A stretch of DNA of 64,000 nt from Symsagittifera roscoffensis. Its lineage: Eukaryota > Xenacoelomorpha > Acoela > Convolutidae. The stretch is taken from NCBI RefSeq assembly GCF_963678635.1, contig NC_087069.1:50726938-50790937 (forward strand). Direction: 5' to 3'. The notes under the pieces were generated by a model, which was given only the letters and a program-made list of their open reading frames with translations, made no database searches and had not been told where the DNA came from. How positions within the stretch are numbered: the first letter of the stretch is position 1; every line of letters begins with the position of its first letter. Made by a program: the position numbers and the translations under genes. Shown piece after piece: positions 1-11,055 of this stretch.

Positions 1-2529
1 CTCAGTGCTGTTCGAAAGTACTTTAAGCTCATCAGTTTTCAAAGGAATTTCGTGCAAAAACAATTAGATGTTTGAACTTTAGTTTCCTTTTTAATTGTTC
101 GGTCCTGAGCTGTCAAATGAGGTTATGGAGCTTTCAAGTTTCTGTTGAAATCCATTCATAGCTAGGGAAAGTTTGTTCAGTTGTTGACATCAAGGTGAAT
201 TGTATCAAAAATTTGGAGAACTAATCTTGATTTTGAGAGTCAGATTAAATTCTCGATACAACTAATTCTCGACAGATTAAACTGACAACAAGAAAAACAT
301 GTTATAATTTCTTGCAGACTGCAATCGACTATCGACCGTTGTCATACGAGCAATCCTACTCTTATCTGACTGAAATTTTCTATATTGTGGTCGATGAAAA
401 CTTGATTTGGCCAACAGGCTCAAATAAATTGAAAAGATAACGACGAAACCACTTGTTTTCCGAGAAGGCTAAAGGGTGAAAAAATTTGAATCTAAAAACA
501 AGGTTTTTGTTTGCTTTTTTTTATTTCGAATTTTTGAACAACATAGTGATAGTTTTTTTATGTGAAGAATAAGACCATAGATATAATTTTTTGCTTTGTA
601 CGTAAACAAGTTTATACCTGGTATATACATTTTTAAAATTTTGAAATCGCAAAAAAAATTGTTTTGGTGTATGAGGGGCAGCCTGGTTTGATTTTTGCTT
701 GTTCAAGTAGCTATTGATTTTATCCTGAAATAATACAATTTTGCTGTTAATCTCTTGCATGAGTTGTCCAAAACACAATGTAAGGTGTACTCTTAGCTGT
801 TAATTGCTTTCATTTTATAAGCTTAACCTGGAACTGATTTTGAAAAAGTCCTCGCGGCGGTTTTTAAAATTGGTGGTAAAGTGTTCAAGTGGCAATTGAC
901 TGTCGGAAATAATGAACACCATTGGTAGTAGTGAACAATGACGACGTTTCACTGGAATTCTATGAAGGGCTGCTATTTAGTAATGCCGTTACACCTAAGA
1001 TTAAAATTTATTAAATGAGACATACAGCTTTATCAACCTTGACCTGATAGCCATTAAGTTTCTAGTAGCGCTTAGTTGCGGTACTATGTAACCTGATGGG
1101 TAAGTACATTCGGATAGACTGCCCGCCGTTACGCCAAATCAGTATTAGCAACGTTGGCGGTTGCATGCGGCCGAAAACAGGGTGAGAAGAGAAAATTTTG
1201 ATTTTCATCCAATTACTGAAAAAAATTCGATAAGTTTTCACTCAACAAATTTGCTAGTCACGGTTAATAGTAACAAGGCTCCAACAGACATGACAAACAC
1301 GGTGTTGTTCTGGCTTTACCTTTCTTTCAAGCGAAAAAGTTATGCTGTAAGTGAAACAATTTGAGAAAAATTGATAATAATTTTAATGGAAAGTTTTTCG
1401 TTTTACAATTTTTGTTGGGTTGGATATTCTCTTGAAGTAGCAGGGCACAGCGTAGGCAGTAGTTTCTTGGGTTTTCCAGTCCAGTTTAATTGTTTTTGCG
1501 TTTATTAAAATCGAAAGCAGTTAAACGGCAAAAATTTGTAGAAGTTTTACCTTAACTTGGCATTGACCAATAAAGGACGCGTAACGTTTTTGGTTGAAGA
1601 TTAAGGACAAACAACTGGTATCGCCAAAAAATTTTTCTAAGAGGAATGGTTAAAAGCAGGCTAGAGCTCAGATGTTTTTCTAAAAATCTTTCGTTTCTTC
1701 GAGGAGCAGACTTTGGCCGGTGGCACTTTCGGTCGATTGCAGTTTTTTTGGCTCTGTGAACTTTTTTGTCTTTTATTGCGGGTTCCTCAACGAGCTAATT
1801 TGAGTAGTTATTCCGGATTCCGCTAATGTAATCGGATTCCGCATCTGTAAGAAGATATCGCAAATTTATGCGGATTCCGCTTGCATTTTGCGGATTCCGC
1901 TTACATTTTGCGGATTCCATCTACAACTGCGGATTCTACGACATTTTTAGTTCACTCAGCATAAATATTAAAATTCAACATGGATTCCACCAACTGTCCC
2001 AGATTTCGCAATATTTGTTGCGAATTCTACAAACTTTATTGCGTCTTCCTCAAAGTGGCCTATTTTTTGAAGCAATTTTGCAAAACACAATGTTTCAGAT
2101 TTTTGTCCGTAGCATCCAAAGCAGCAAAAAAGAGTTTCAAAAAAGTTGCAATGTTGCGGAATCCGCTCGAAATTCAAAAAATGCGCATTTTGGCCTCGTA
2201 ATGTTCTTCTCCTCATCCCATGCTCTGCAAAGTTCAAAGCTAAAATTTAGCAATGTGTAAAAAATGGAACAAAATGTATCGCCAAAAACTTGTACCTAAA
2301 CAGCCAAATCGGCCATATTCAAAGCGGCAAAACTTAGCGTAAGTTTATCACAAGAAAAGTATCGGCTGTTTTCCTGTTTCCCGCCAACTCGTAAGATCAA
2401 GATATATAGTTCTGAAGAAATTGATCACACGACAATTTTTTTTTCGAAAGGGGCTTGTTAAAAAAGTAGAAAATTTTCTGAAGCAAAATCCCTCAACGAA
2501 AGTCGGATCAAAACAATTTTTTTTAGAAA
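1..2529. other. AT-rich DNA, no supportable gene
   Basis: No open frame here shows clear coding character. A minus-strand open stretch near 521-778 contains a 3' splice-site-like ATTATTTCAG (just above 735), but the peptide is low complexity and I do not call it. The stretch holds scattered short repeats, including the GCGGATTCC cluster listed separately. Confidence 0.5.
1812..1938. repeat. Cluster of GCGGATTCCGC motifs
   Basis: The motif GCGGATTCC(GC) occurs six times in about 125 bp with irregular 15-40 bp spacing (around 1813, 1832, 1871, 1890, 1909 and 1929). Some copies carry the palindromic GCGGATTCCGC core. It looks like a small degenerate tandem repeat. No function is evident. Confidence 0.55.
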
Positions 2530-2841
2530 CAAAAATTGAGTAAAAAATCATTCCGATCATAAATAGATTGGCCCATTTTTTGGTTTTTGGGCACAATTCC
2601 AGAATTTGATCCTTGAGAAATTCTTTGTTCTTGAAAACTATCATAGCCAGGTCAACTTTTGTAAGATGATGCCCTGATAGCGGGATTTCAAAATTTGGGT
2701 GGAAGAAGACATTTGTTCTGGTATCTCCAAAAACGACATCACGTGTGATGACTAGACCCTTCTCTACTTTGCGATGGTCATCGCTTTTATGTTTCTCGGT
2801 GTTTGGTTTCATTCTGTAGTATACCACCTTGAACTCAGGGT
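2530..2841 (-). CDS. Possible internal exon of an unidentified host gene
   Basis: The minus strand is open from a splice-acceptor-like CTGTTTTAG (AG at 2842-2843) through about 100 codons. The peptide is of mixed, protein-like composition and runs from PEFKVVYYRMKPNTEKH through FHPNFEIPLSGHH to LELCPKTKKWANLF. A GT that could act as donor (ATTTTT followed by GTTTCT) lies near 2530. The open frame continues to 2348 but becomes F/K-rich and repeat-like there, which supports an exon end before that point. I do not recognise the family. No partner exon could be assigned, so it may be a relic or a chance open frame. Confidence 0.25.
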
Positions 2842-2875
2842 CTAAAACAGCAGTTAGAAGTTTTCAATTCTGGTA

Positions 2876-3182
2876 GTTCACCCATTTACGCTGACAAATT
2901 TTAATGCATTTTTTTGAAGTTACATATTAGTGTTTTGACAACCGCGTTTTCATACTAGTAAGTTAGCAGAAAAATACTATATTAACCATTAAGAATCGAG
3001 ATGAGACAGCAATTTTCGAACAAAACAATAATTAATAAACAGTTTCTTCCTTGTCTCGATTCTGATAGGTTAAAATAGTATTTGCCTGCTTACTTACTGA
3101 CGAGTATGAATCCGCAGTTGTCTGAAAACTGCTGTGTAACCTAATAAATTGCATTAAAACGCGTCAGCGTCAACGGGTGAAC
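2876..3182. repeat. Long imperfect foldback (hairpin) element
   Basis: Two arms of about 130 bp are inverted copies of each other. The left arm starts GTTCACCCATTTACGCTGAC, and the right arm ends with the inverse, GTCAACGGGTGAAC. Inner landmarks such as AGAATCGAGA and CTCGATTCT match across a loop of about 40 nt centred near 3030. Divergence between arms suggests an old foldback transposon or a non-autonomous element. The sequence just after it (about 3183-3290) resembles the 3' part of element C at 51691-51879. Confidence 0.7.
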
Positions 3183-4497
3183 AATTTTCATCAAAACTCT
3201 GACATGTAAATGCCATGTGAACAATTTTTAAACAGCTTAAACTTGCAAATTTACGAGTGGGTGAGAAACGGAAAAATAGCCTGTAAAATTTTTTCAAAAG
3301 GGCAAGCCGGCTACTTAGATTTTGAAAGGCATAATTTTGTACTGCTTTTAAGCAGTTACAGAAGTTAGTTGCAAAGTGCTAAGAAGTTAAATAAAACAAC
3401 TAAAAAGTAACCTGGTTATCATAAACTGAAAACTTTATGTTTTATGTTTTATGGTTAGATTGCGGATCGTTTTTAAAGTTTTCAAAGCCGAAGATAATAA
3501 TTCGGCCTGTGCATCAGTTGTCCTTCAATACATTTAAGTTTGGTTGCTTTGAAGTATAAATGCAGCCTTCCTGGGTTGACCTCCATAGACCAAAATGCTA
3601 ATCATACATTTCTATAAACAAAACTTATAAAAAAACTACTCATCCAAAGTTTCATACTTTTTGCTAAAATGGGGTCATCGAATTTTTTTTCCTTTTCGCG
3701 TAATAACTTTTTCAAAAGTCTATAAGCTCCTGTTTTTATACTGAATTTTTATGTATGCCTTTAGCAATATCTGATAATTTAAAAATTTTATAAATAATCA
3801 TCGTTGAAAAGTTTTGCAAAAATTATTATTTCAAATAGACAACTCTAAAACAATTCAGGTCGTTTTCAATGCATTGTAATGCAAGATTTTCCAGCTTTTG
3901 GTGACTCCAGCCAAGGTCTTTTTCACTTGCGTTCAATTATGACCGCAACCCAGTACCTTTCCCCCTGTTTTTTACACCCTCATCTTTCAAATGTTCTATT
4001 TTTTCTTTTATCATGTTATCTTTTTTGCGCCAAGTTTCATTGAAATAAAGTCATTGTGAATGTAGTACCCAAAAACGAAACTGATACTTTGGTGCGGGGA
4101 ATGGATAAGGGCCCTGTATTTTTTTAACTCTTATAAAAGTCTGGTTCGCAACATAAAATTGTTATCAAAATTGGAATGAGTACTCAATATGTTATTACAA
4201 ACACACTTGATCTTCAGATTGAGCCATAAAAGTCCACTCGTTACGCTATAAAATTGTTTTTTTTTTAAATTTTAAAATGATATGTTCAATATTAGACGCT
4301 ATATTGTTATTTCATTAATATTCATTATAATCGATTAATTACAATCAATTATCGCGGATTTTTTTGAAAAGTTGTAAATGGAATCTACATTTTTTTCAAA
4401 GGCGTCTAAATTCATGTTTAATGTAGTTGCGACTCATTACGTTTTAAAAATTGTTACATTTTACATTAGAAACTTAAAAATCAAAATCTTCAAAAAC
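3183..4497. other. AT-rich intergenic DNA
   Basis: No gene seen. The first 110 bp are a decayed relative of element C (a shared stretch ending in TTTACGAG, then a G-rich run and GAAAACTGG-like terminus). The CCACTCGTTACGCTATAAAATT segment near 4230 resembles part of family B. Confidence 0.45.
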
Positions 4498-4780
4498 TTT
4501 TCCGGCTCTTTCACAATTTTCCGCGCTCTTTCACAATTTTCTGGCATCTTTCCCTCAGAAAGAGCAAAAACATACTCTTCAACCATTAGAACATAGTTGA
4601 AAGATGCCCGAGGGAAAAAGAGCCCGGCCTGAGGGCACGAAATGCTCGAGTGCGGCTCTTTTGCACGAGGCCATCTTCAACTATCTTCTAACTGTTGAAG
4701 AGTATGTTTTTGCTCTTTCTGAGGGAAAGATGCCAGAAATTTGTGAAAGAGCGCGGAAAATTGTGAAAGATCCCGGAAAA
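4498..4780. repeat. Near-perfect foldback hairpin element
   Basis: Left arm 4498-4583 and right arm 4694-4780 are almost perfect inverted copies. TTTTCCGG, the twice-repeated CTTTCACAATTTTC and the segment ending in ACTCTTCAAC are each mirrored. A second, shorter pair of inverted arms (about 4594-4624 and 4655-4684) sits inside, so the whole 283 bp can fold into one long stem with a small loop. Arms are purine/pyrimidine skewed, so the small open frames seen here are by-products of the repeat. Confidence 0.85.
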
Positions 4781-5056
4781 GTGCTCGAAACTGAGCAAAT
4801 GATTTCTTTTTTCATTCATGCGTTCTAATATTTCATTTTTCATTCATGCCTTGTCGTGAAAGAACATAAGTGTGAAAAAGCAAAAATATACTCTTCTTAC
4901 TCAAATTTTTCAATTAATTGCCTTGTTTTTCTACAACAACCACCAATAGCAGGGGAAGTGGGACAATAATTGAACAGAGGGTAGGGGGAATGGGGAATTG
5001 AGGGAATTGGGGATTTGGTAGAACCAAAGAGTTGAGTCCCCTCCTCTACCCCAATT

Positions 5057-5259
5057 TGGCTCTTTTTCCTATTTCCCCCCACCTCACTCAAACAGGAATT
5101 TTATGGTCAAACGACTGGTTTTACAAGGTTAATTATAAAGACCAAATATGCTTATTATGGCCTAATTAGTCTGCATGTCAATTTTCACGACAATAGGACA
5201 AAGTGAACAATAAATTCAAATATGAAAATTTGCAGGTGGGGGGGAAGGAAAAAGAGCCC
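5057..5259 (-). mobile_element. Family B short inverted-repeat element, copy 1
   Basis: About 200-bp non-autonomous element with GGCTCTTTTTCC..GGAAAAAGAGCC terminal inverted repeats, followed inward by CCCCCCACCT and AGGTGGGGGG. Flanks CCAATT (left) and CCATTT (right) look like a 6-bp target duplication with one change. The inner sequence runs in the opposite direction to copies 2-5. Confidence 0.8.
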
Positions 5260-5642
5260 CCATTTTGACCCCTTCCCAGTTTGCCACAACCACCAATCCC
5301 CTCGGGGGTTTTGTTGAATGGTGTGTTATTTATTGGTAGAAATAGGGGGAAAGGTTAATGATCGAACCCCTCCAAACCCCTACTCACCTGCTTACCTCCC
5401 CTCTTTTAGTTGGAGAGAAAAAACTTGGGGAGGGGTTGACATTGAATGGGGACGAGGGATTGGAGTGCGGTTTGAACACTTTTTGTCAGAATGGGCGAAA
5501 TACATATGGTTTACATAGGAGAAAAGACATAAAATTTAGTAAATTGTTTGCAAAACTATTCGCAATTAGTTCTAAACTGAAAACAGATAAAAGTTGGTTA
5601 TATTGGATAAACAGAGCCAATCGAAGATTGGAAAAGAGTAAT
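5260..5642. other. Intergenic DNA with repeat-like C-rich segments
   Basis: No gene. The open frames here arise from C/G-rich repeat-like sequence. The segment around 5270-5480 may be another strongly degraded inverted-repeat element but I cannot define its ends. Confidence 0.4.
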
Positions 5643-5841
5643 GGGCTCTTTTTCCTTCCCCCACCTAAAAAGTTTTACGTGTAAAATTGTTGACCACATT
5701 GTCCGATTGTTATGAAAATTTACACGCGGACTAATAAAGCCACGACAAACATATTTGGTCATCATACTCAAAATCGTAAAACCACTCGTTACACTAAAAA
5801 GTTGAAGCTTGTGTGAGGTGGGGAAAAAGGAAAAAGAGCCG
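5643..5841 (+). mobile_element. Family B short inverted-repeat element, copy 2
   Basis: Starts GGGCTCTTTTTCCTTCCCCC and ends GGAAAAAGAGCCG. It is bounded on both sides by the perfect 6-bp direct repeat AGTAAT (5637-5642 and 5842-5847). The inside contains the family landmarks GACCACATTGTCCGATTGTTA, ACTAATAAAGCCACGACAAAC and ACCACTCGTTACAC. It has no ORF and is presumably moved by an unseen transposase. Confidence 0.88.
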
Positions 5842-6919
5842 AGTAATGGACGCAAGCAAACATAGAAAAAAAAACATTTTTGAAAAAAAAACTTTTGAAT
5901 TTCAAAGAAAAACATAGATACCCTTTAAGCTCTTTGAGTTTCTAGAACGACTATTCATTGGTATTTATTCATAACATTAACCCAATATTAGAAAACAAGA
6001 TCAAAAGGTGAAGTTTTTACTCCACTGGAAAACTAAAAATTAAATTCCACCTTTCAAACTGAAAGTCGTTCACTTTTTTTGCCCCATTTCCACGTTCGTA
6101 CTTGGAGAGTGGTATTTACGTAAATTTCAGTAGATGGTTTTCAATTGAACTCAAAAAGTGCATTTATACAGAAATGCATTCATAGGTGCATGAATGTGTA
6201 TAAATGCACATCTGTAGATATTAGAGCACGAAGACTTTTTCCTGAAAAAAAAACAAAAAAAATCAGCAAGACCTGTATACACTTGGGGAAAAATAAAGAG
6301 CAAACTTAGGATTTTTAATCTAAAAAGCCTCCGTTTTGGACCACATATCCTCCAATTTACAGTAGAAATTTTTCATAGACCAAAAGCAAATGATCAGAGC
6401 TACCCTTTATGAAACTATCAATGATTGGTTTTCCTTGACTTACCAAAGTAATCCGAGTCGAAAATGCCAGTTTTACAGCTGCGCAATAATTTTTTCTTTT
6501 ACTTCGCTTGAAACAGTAAGAAACGTCTGAACTTAGTAAAGTTTTCAAATTGATTGTTTCAATTTTCTCACTGATTTTTCAAAAAATTGTTTAATTTTTT
6601 TCAATAAGAAAATGGTTTTAAAACGGCAATTTAATCAATTTTGTGGTCTGAGTTTTTTGTCTGCAATGGATTAGAATGGAATATTTTCGCCTCCGAAATT
6701 CATAATAATCGATTAGAATTCATGGATGCAATATGTGGGACTAGACTAAAATGACAATGGCGTTACTACTCGAACAGATTTAATCATTTACTCGAATTAA
6801 CTAAGCGCATTCATAATTGTTCCAAATTTAATTGAGGCAAACTAATTGATCTTATTGATTTGATACAATATTCAAATTTTAACACTTAAAATCTGATTTT
6901 ATCTGCATAGAACTCATAG
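5842..6919. other. AT-rich intergenic DNA with a small perfect inverted repeat
   Basis: No gene seen. GTGCATTTATACA (6158-6170) and TGTATAAATGCAC (6197-6209) form a perfect 13-bp inverted repeat around a 26-nt loop that itself contains further TGCAT/ATGCA symmetry. Confidence 0.5.
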
Positions 6920-7079
6920 TGGCTCTTTTCCACTTTCCCCCACTTTTCAAAATATCGATATTTATGTTTGTTTTTCGTGTTATGACGGCTAAATGCGTGA
7001 TGTTACGCTGTAAAGTATGAAAAACAAATAAGGTTTTCAAAAATGAATTTGAAAGGGGGGGGGGACTGGAAAAGAGCCC
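6920..7079 (-). mobile_element. Family A short inverted-repeat element, copy 1
   Basis: TGGCTCTTTTCCACTTTCCCCC at one end is mirrored by GGGGGGGGGACTGGAAAAGAGCCC at the other. It is flanked by the perfect 6-bp direct repeat TCATAG (6914-6919 and 7080-7085). The inner sequence shares CGTGTTATGACGGCTAAATG and the TACGCTGTAAAGTATGA segment with copies 2 and 3 in opposite orientation. It is shorter (160 bp) than copy 2 (215 bp). Confidence 0.87.
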
Positions 7080-7085
7080 TCATAG

Positions 7086-7517
7086 TTTTGCCAATATTAT
7101 TTTTTGAGAAAACTGTTTGAGACCAATAAGAGGACAGTCGGAACAATCAGTGTTTTGTCCTGATAAGTTTATTTTAGTTTAATTATGATCATTAGGCGAT
7201 AGTGCCGCCTAGATTCACCAGCTCATTGTGTACTCTTTTTCATTCAGCTCGATATTGTCAATACGATTACTTACCAAAAGCTTTTCCATTCGGAGAGTAG
7301 AAACAGTGTCCGTTTGTTAGAACAGCGTGTTCCGAGATTATTGTGCCACCACAGTGGTTTTTGAAGTTGGCGTAATCTGGTCTGTCGTGCCATGCGGCTT
7401 TTCCTTCAATTTTGACGAAGAATTTCCGTTGATGCATTTGCGCTTCGTGACCTTTTCAAACAAAACAATCAAACAAAACACAATTAAACAAAATTTGTTA
7501 GTCGACACAATCAAACA
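7086..7517. other. Intergenic DNA, no gene seen
   Basis: Contains a short imperfect repeat of CAATCAAACAAAA near 7467-7520. Open frames on both strands lack any recognisable feature. Confidence 0.4.
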
Positions 7518-7523
7518 AAATTT

Positions 7524-7960
7524 GGGCTCTTTTTCCTTTTCCCCGCACCTGCAAAATTTTACTAGTGAAGTTTTGTTCACTTTATCCGAATGTTACAAAA
7601 ATTGGCATGCGAACTAATTAGGCCATGACAAACATTTTTGGGCTCTTTTCCAGTCCCCCCCTTTGAATTTCAATTTTAAAAAGTCTATTTAACGTTGTCA
7701 TAATGCAATGAAATTTGGCGTGGTGAACAAATCGACAATTCTGAACAGATTTGTTCTTCATACTTTACAGCGTAACATCACGCATTTAGCCGTAACAACA
7801 CGTAAAACAAAAATAATACTCGGTATTTTGAAGGGGGAAACTGGAAAAGAGCCCATTTTTGGTCTTCATAATTAACCTTGTAAAACCCCTCGTTACACCA
7901 TAAAATTGACGCTTATGTGAGGTGGGGGGGGGGGGGGGGGGGGGGAAGGAAAAAGAGCCA
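7524..7960 (+). mobile_element. Family B element, copy 3, split by a family A element
   Basis: GGGCTCTTTTTCCTTTTCCC at the left and GGAAGGAAAAAGAGCCA at the right, with a perfect AAATTT direct repeat on both flanks (7518-7523 and 7961-7966). The element is interrupted by a 215-bp family A copy (7640-7854). Removing that copy and one ATTTTT repeat restores the family B order of landmarks. A poly-G tract of about 22 lies next to the right terminus. Confidence 0.87.
7640..7854 (+). mobile_element. Family A element, copy 2, nested in a family B element
   Basis: Begins GGGCTCTTTTCCAGTCCCCC and ends GGGGGAAACTGGAAAAGAGCCC. It is flanked by the perfect 6-bp direct repeat ATTTTT (7634-7639 and 7855-7860). 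It supplies an uninterrupted reference for copy 3, which was split by the LTR element. Confidence 0.9.
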
Positions 7961-7996
7961 AAATTTGTTAGTCAGGATCGGTAACATAAGTTTTTT

Positions 7997-8204
7997 GGGT
8001 CTTTTTGCTAAACCCCACCCCCCCCCCCCCCCCACCTGCAAATTTTCACATTTGAAGTTTCCGTTCACTTTGTCCGATTGCAGACTAATTAGGCCATAAC
8101 AAGCATATTTGGTCTTCATAATTAACCTTGTAAAACCACTCGTTAGACCATAAAGTTCATGTTTGAGTGAGGTGGGGGGGGGGGGGGGGGAGGAAGAAGA
8201 GCCA
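7997..8204 (+). mobile_element. Family B element, copy 4
   Basis: GGGTCTTTTTGCTAAACCCC start and AGGAAGAAGAGCCA end, with long poly-C and poly-G tracts just inside the termini. Flanks TTTTTT and GTTTTT are close to a 6-bp duplication. The inner landmarks match copy 1 (reverse) and copy 3. Confidence 0.8.
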
Positions 8205-8390
8205 GTTTTTTTGTGAAAGAAACTAATATACTTTTAGCAAAATTTTGTTGCAATCTTGAAATTTCTTTTTTGGGCAGCCAATTCGTTTCTTTTATTTTTA
8301 ATTTCGCTTCCAGCCGAAAAGTTTTAGTCTTGAAGTGACATATTGGTATGAAAAGTTCATTCATAACAGCTAATTTTTGCAATGAATTTT

Positions 8391-8600
8391 CGGCTCTTTT
8401 TTCCTTTTCCCCCCACCTGCAAATTTTTACATGTAAATTTGTTGACCATATTATACGATTGTTCTGAAAAAATACATACAGATTAATAAGGCCACGACGA
8501 ACATTATTGTTCTTCATTTTTAACCTCGTAAAAGCACTCATTACACTAATAAATTGAAGCTCTTGTGAGGTGGGGGGAGGGGGGGGGAGAAAAAGAGCCG
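8391..8600 (+). mobile_element. Family B element, copy 5
   Basis: CGGCTCTTTTTTCCTTTTCC start and GAGAAAAAGAGCCG end, bounded by the perfect direct repeat AATTTT (8385-8390 and 8601-8606). Inner landmarks are TTGACCATATTATACGATTG and ACTCATTACAC. Confidence 0.88.
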
Positions 8601-8781
8601 AATTTTTAACCGTTCCAATACTTTCATTTTTTTTCGATGAAAAAAGGTTTTTCATCGAGTGAGTGCACACTCATCATTTCTACCCTAATTGACAGTCTTC
8701 AGTTTCTCTGGCAAAAATAACTCGATTTGATCTAATTCATGTGCAATTTTATCCATCCTCAGTTTGGGTATGTTCATGTTT

Positions 8782-8895
8782 GGGCTCTTTTCCAGTTCCC
8801 CCCCTTTCAAATTCAATTTTGAAAAATCTATTTAACGTTGTCATAATGCAATGAAATTTGGCGTGGTGAATAATTCGACAATTCTGTACAGATAT
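8782..8895 (+). mobile_element. Family A element, copy 3, left part
   Basis: Starts GGGCTCTTTTCCAGTTCCCC after the direct repeat ATGTTT (8776-8781). It follows the copy 2 sequence until it is cut by the LTR of element 1 at 8896. Its right part is 26435-26542, 17.5 kb away. Confidence 0.9.
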
Positions 8896-9306
8896 TGAGT
8901 TAGAACCGATGTGGTAAACTCATAGAGTAATTTCGGATAGGGTACACCGTCTGCTCGTCACGCTATGTTATTTTCGGCCGGATAGATTCGTGCAACTCCT
9001 TAGTCTAATACGGATCCTAATCTTACTCTTATACTATCTAGTCTCAGGTTGTTTAACTAGTCTCTGCTAGGCTCAATAGATCTAGGGTATACTGGTTTAT
9101 TGAGGCTGCTGAAGTTCTCTTGGAGAGTCCAACTAATTTCTAAGTTAAATTCAAATCTCTCTAGTGCTGAAATTACAAGTAATTTCAGCACTTACAAATA
9201 AGTGGGTTGTTAGTCAGATGGATCATGATTGGTTAATATTAAATACTTTACATTGGTAAAATATCTAATTTATCCAATCATAAAATGTAGTTTAGATCAG
9301 GTTCCA
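8896..9306 (-). repeat. Element 1 3' LTR
   Basis: 411 bp, differing from the 5' copy at six positions that I could count, with no indel. The purine stretch immediately upstream on the minus strand is short (CGGATGGG), a weak polypurine tract. Confidence 0.9.
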
Positions 9307-11055
9307 CCCATCCGGGTTTTACAGAGTTTTTTAGAATAGTTTTTCTGCAATTCGAAGGATGGATGATGGACGTTGGTATTTGGCGAAAATCATATTTCTT
9401 TTCCGGTTTCTCTTGTTAGAGAAGTTCCAGGACGCTGGAATTAGGGATATCAAACGTTGTGTCTTCTTGTGACAACGACTGTGTTTCCCAGCGAAATCAA
9501 TCTGATTTCAGAATGGTTTGCTATGACGGGTTTTTCTGTTTTATGTTGAGAACTTCTTTGTGTTTGACCTTGTCTGGGAATGGCATGGAGATTGTGCATG
9601 GAGGGGATGCCTGGTTACTCGGATCTGTACGTATACTTGAACATCGAGGTGGTCATTGGTCTAGTTCAATGAAGTCCTTTTCTGCGAAGTCAAGTCATAC
9701 TCTAAATCCTTTGAGTTGTGATTGTGAGCGGCATATTGATTGTGGTTGGCCATTCTTTTTCGAGTGTAGTGGGGTCGTTTTGTCTTTGGATGTTCGTCCT
9801 TGGTGTTGTATGCTGATCTATATTTTGCATGATATAATTTACATTTTATAAAACTTTTATTAGTTTGATGTTTTTTAATTATGATTTTGGTTAGTTGTTT
9901 TCACAAAAGTTTTTGTTTAAGTTCGGTTATTTTGAGTAGCCACTACCCTTGAGTAGCTCTTATTAAAAAAAAGAGTGTGGTCACAAAGCGTGGAAGTAGC
10001 GCGGTGGGTTAGGCCGGCTATAGAGCATGCTCAGGACGTCCTCTTCTGGTGGGTTAGGCCAGGAGTTGGAGTATGATTGCATGCGGTGTTTGTGAGAGGT
10101 CCTGTTATGTGATAACGTTTTATGTTGGGTTTGTTGTGGTTTTTCTTATGTTTTGTTGGTTGTGTCCTTTTTTCAAAAATCAAATTGTTTGTGGTATGGG
10201 TTTGTCTTTCGACTTTTTTGTATTTTTTTATTTCTTTCTTAGACTTTATAATAGTCTTCAAAAGAATAAATTATCCAGTTTTAAACTGGGTTAATCCGGT
10301 TTGGGTACCGTTGGTTTCATTTTCTTAGTCATGCTGATATTCTATGAGTTGTGGTGTTTAGTAAGCTGCGTTGGTTAGTTTTGTTTAATATATAATTCCT
10401 TTCCAACTGGGTTAAAGGAAAGTTTGAAACGTGTTATCGTGTGTTAGAGTTGTTGAGTGTGAAAGCTTGAAACTGAAATTCATTATTTTAAACAATTCTT
10501 CGTGGGCGAGCTGTGCGAGTGTGGATAGAATTTTTGTGCGAATGAATGGAAATATCAAAAGGTTAGTACTGCATTTTCGTTTTATCAATTTATTACATAG
10601 AAATTCAAATTTACTGCTAATTGTTGGGAAAATTAAGTTATAAATTTTCATCATCATTAGATTTACTGCTTGTGGGGGAAACAATTTATAAATTAAATTA
10701 CTGCATTGGTATGAAATTTATGTAATTTGTTTGGTGCAAAAAATTAATAGAGTTTTAAACAGTTTGAAGAAGTTTTCTATTTTTTATTTTTCTTGTGTAT
10801 TTTTCAGATGATCGTTGGATGAAGACTAAAATTCTAAATAAGACATGTATAAAGAATGGTTAGTTTCTAATTTTAATTCAATAGTTAATAATGTGTAAAA
10901 TTCATACTTACTTGTTAGTCGTCGGGGAAGAAACCGTGGGGGAAGATGTCGTGGATTAGGTCGGAAGTTGTTAGTAATTTTGCTAAGATGCGGATGATGT
11001 TTTTAGTTTGAAGCAGTGGCCAAAGCAATTGAAGTGCTTTAATGGTTGTTAGTTC
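9307..11055 (-). other. Element 1 3' non-coding region
   Basis: About 1.75 kb between the last ORF and the 3' LTR. Plus-strand open frames here (for example 9459-9851) are antisense to the element, start in noncoding-like sequence and match nothing I recognise. A direct repeat GGTGGGTTAGGCC occurs near 10001 and 10048. Confidence 0.5.

Noticed and set aside
521-778. Possible small exon with an ATTATTTCAG acceptor on the minus strand
   Set aside because: Peptide is low complexity and no donor or partner exon is apparent.
4378-4828. Two 72-74-codon plus-strand frames
   Set aside because: They are the two arms of the foldback hairpin read in opposite senses.
7913-8119. Gly- or Pro-rich peptides in family B elements
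   Set aside because: Produced by poly-G/poly-C tracts next to the terminal repeats.
9459-9851. 130-codon plus-strand open frame in the element 1 3' region
   Set aside because: Antisense to the element, no domain or coding signature, and in a T/G-rich strand where stops such as TAA are scarce by composition.
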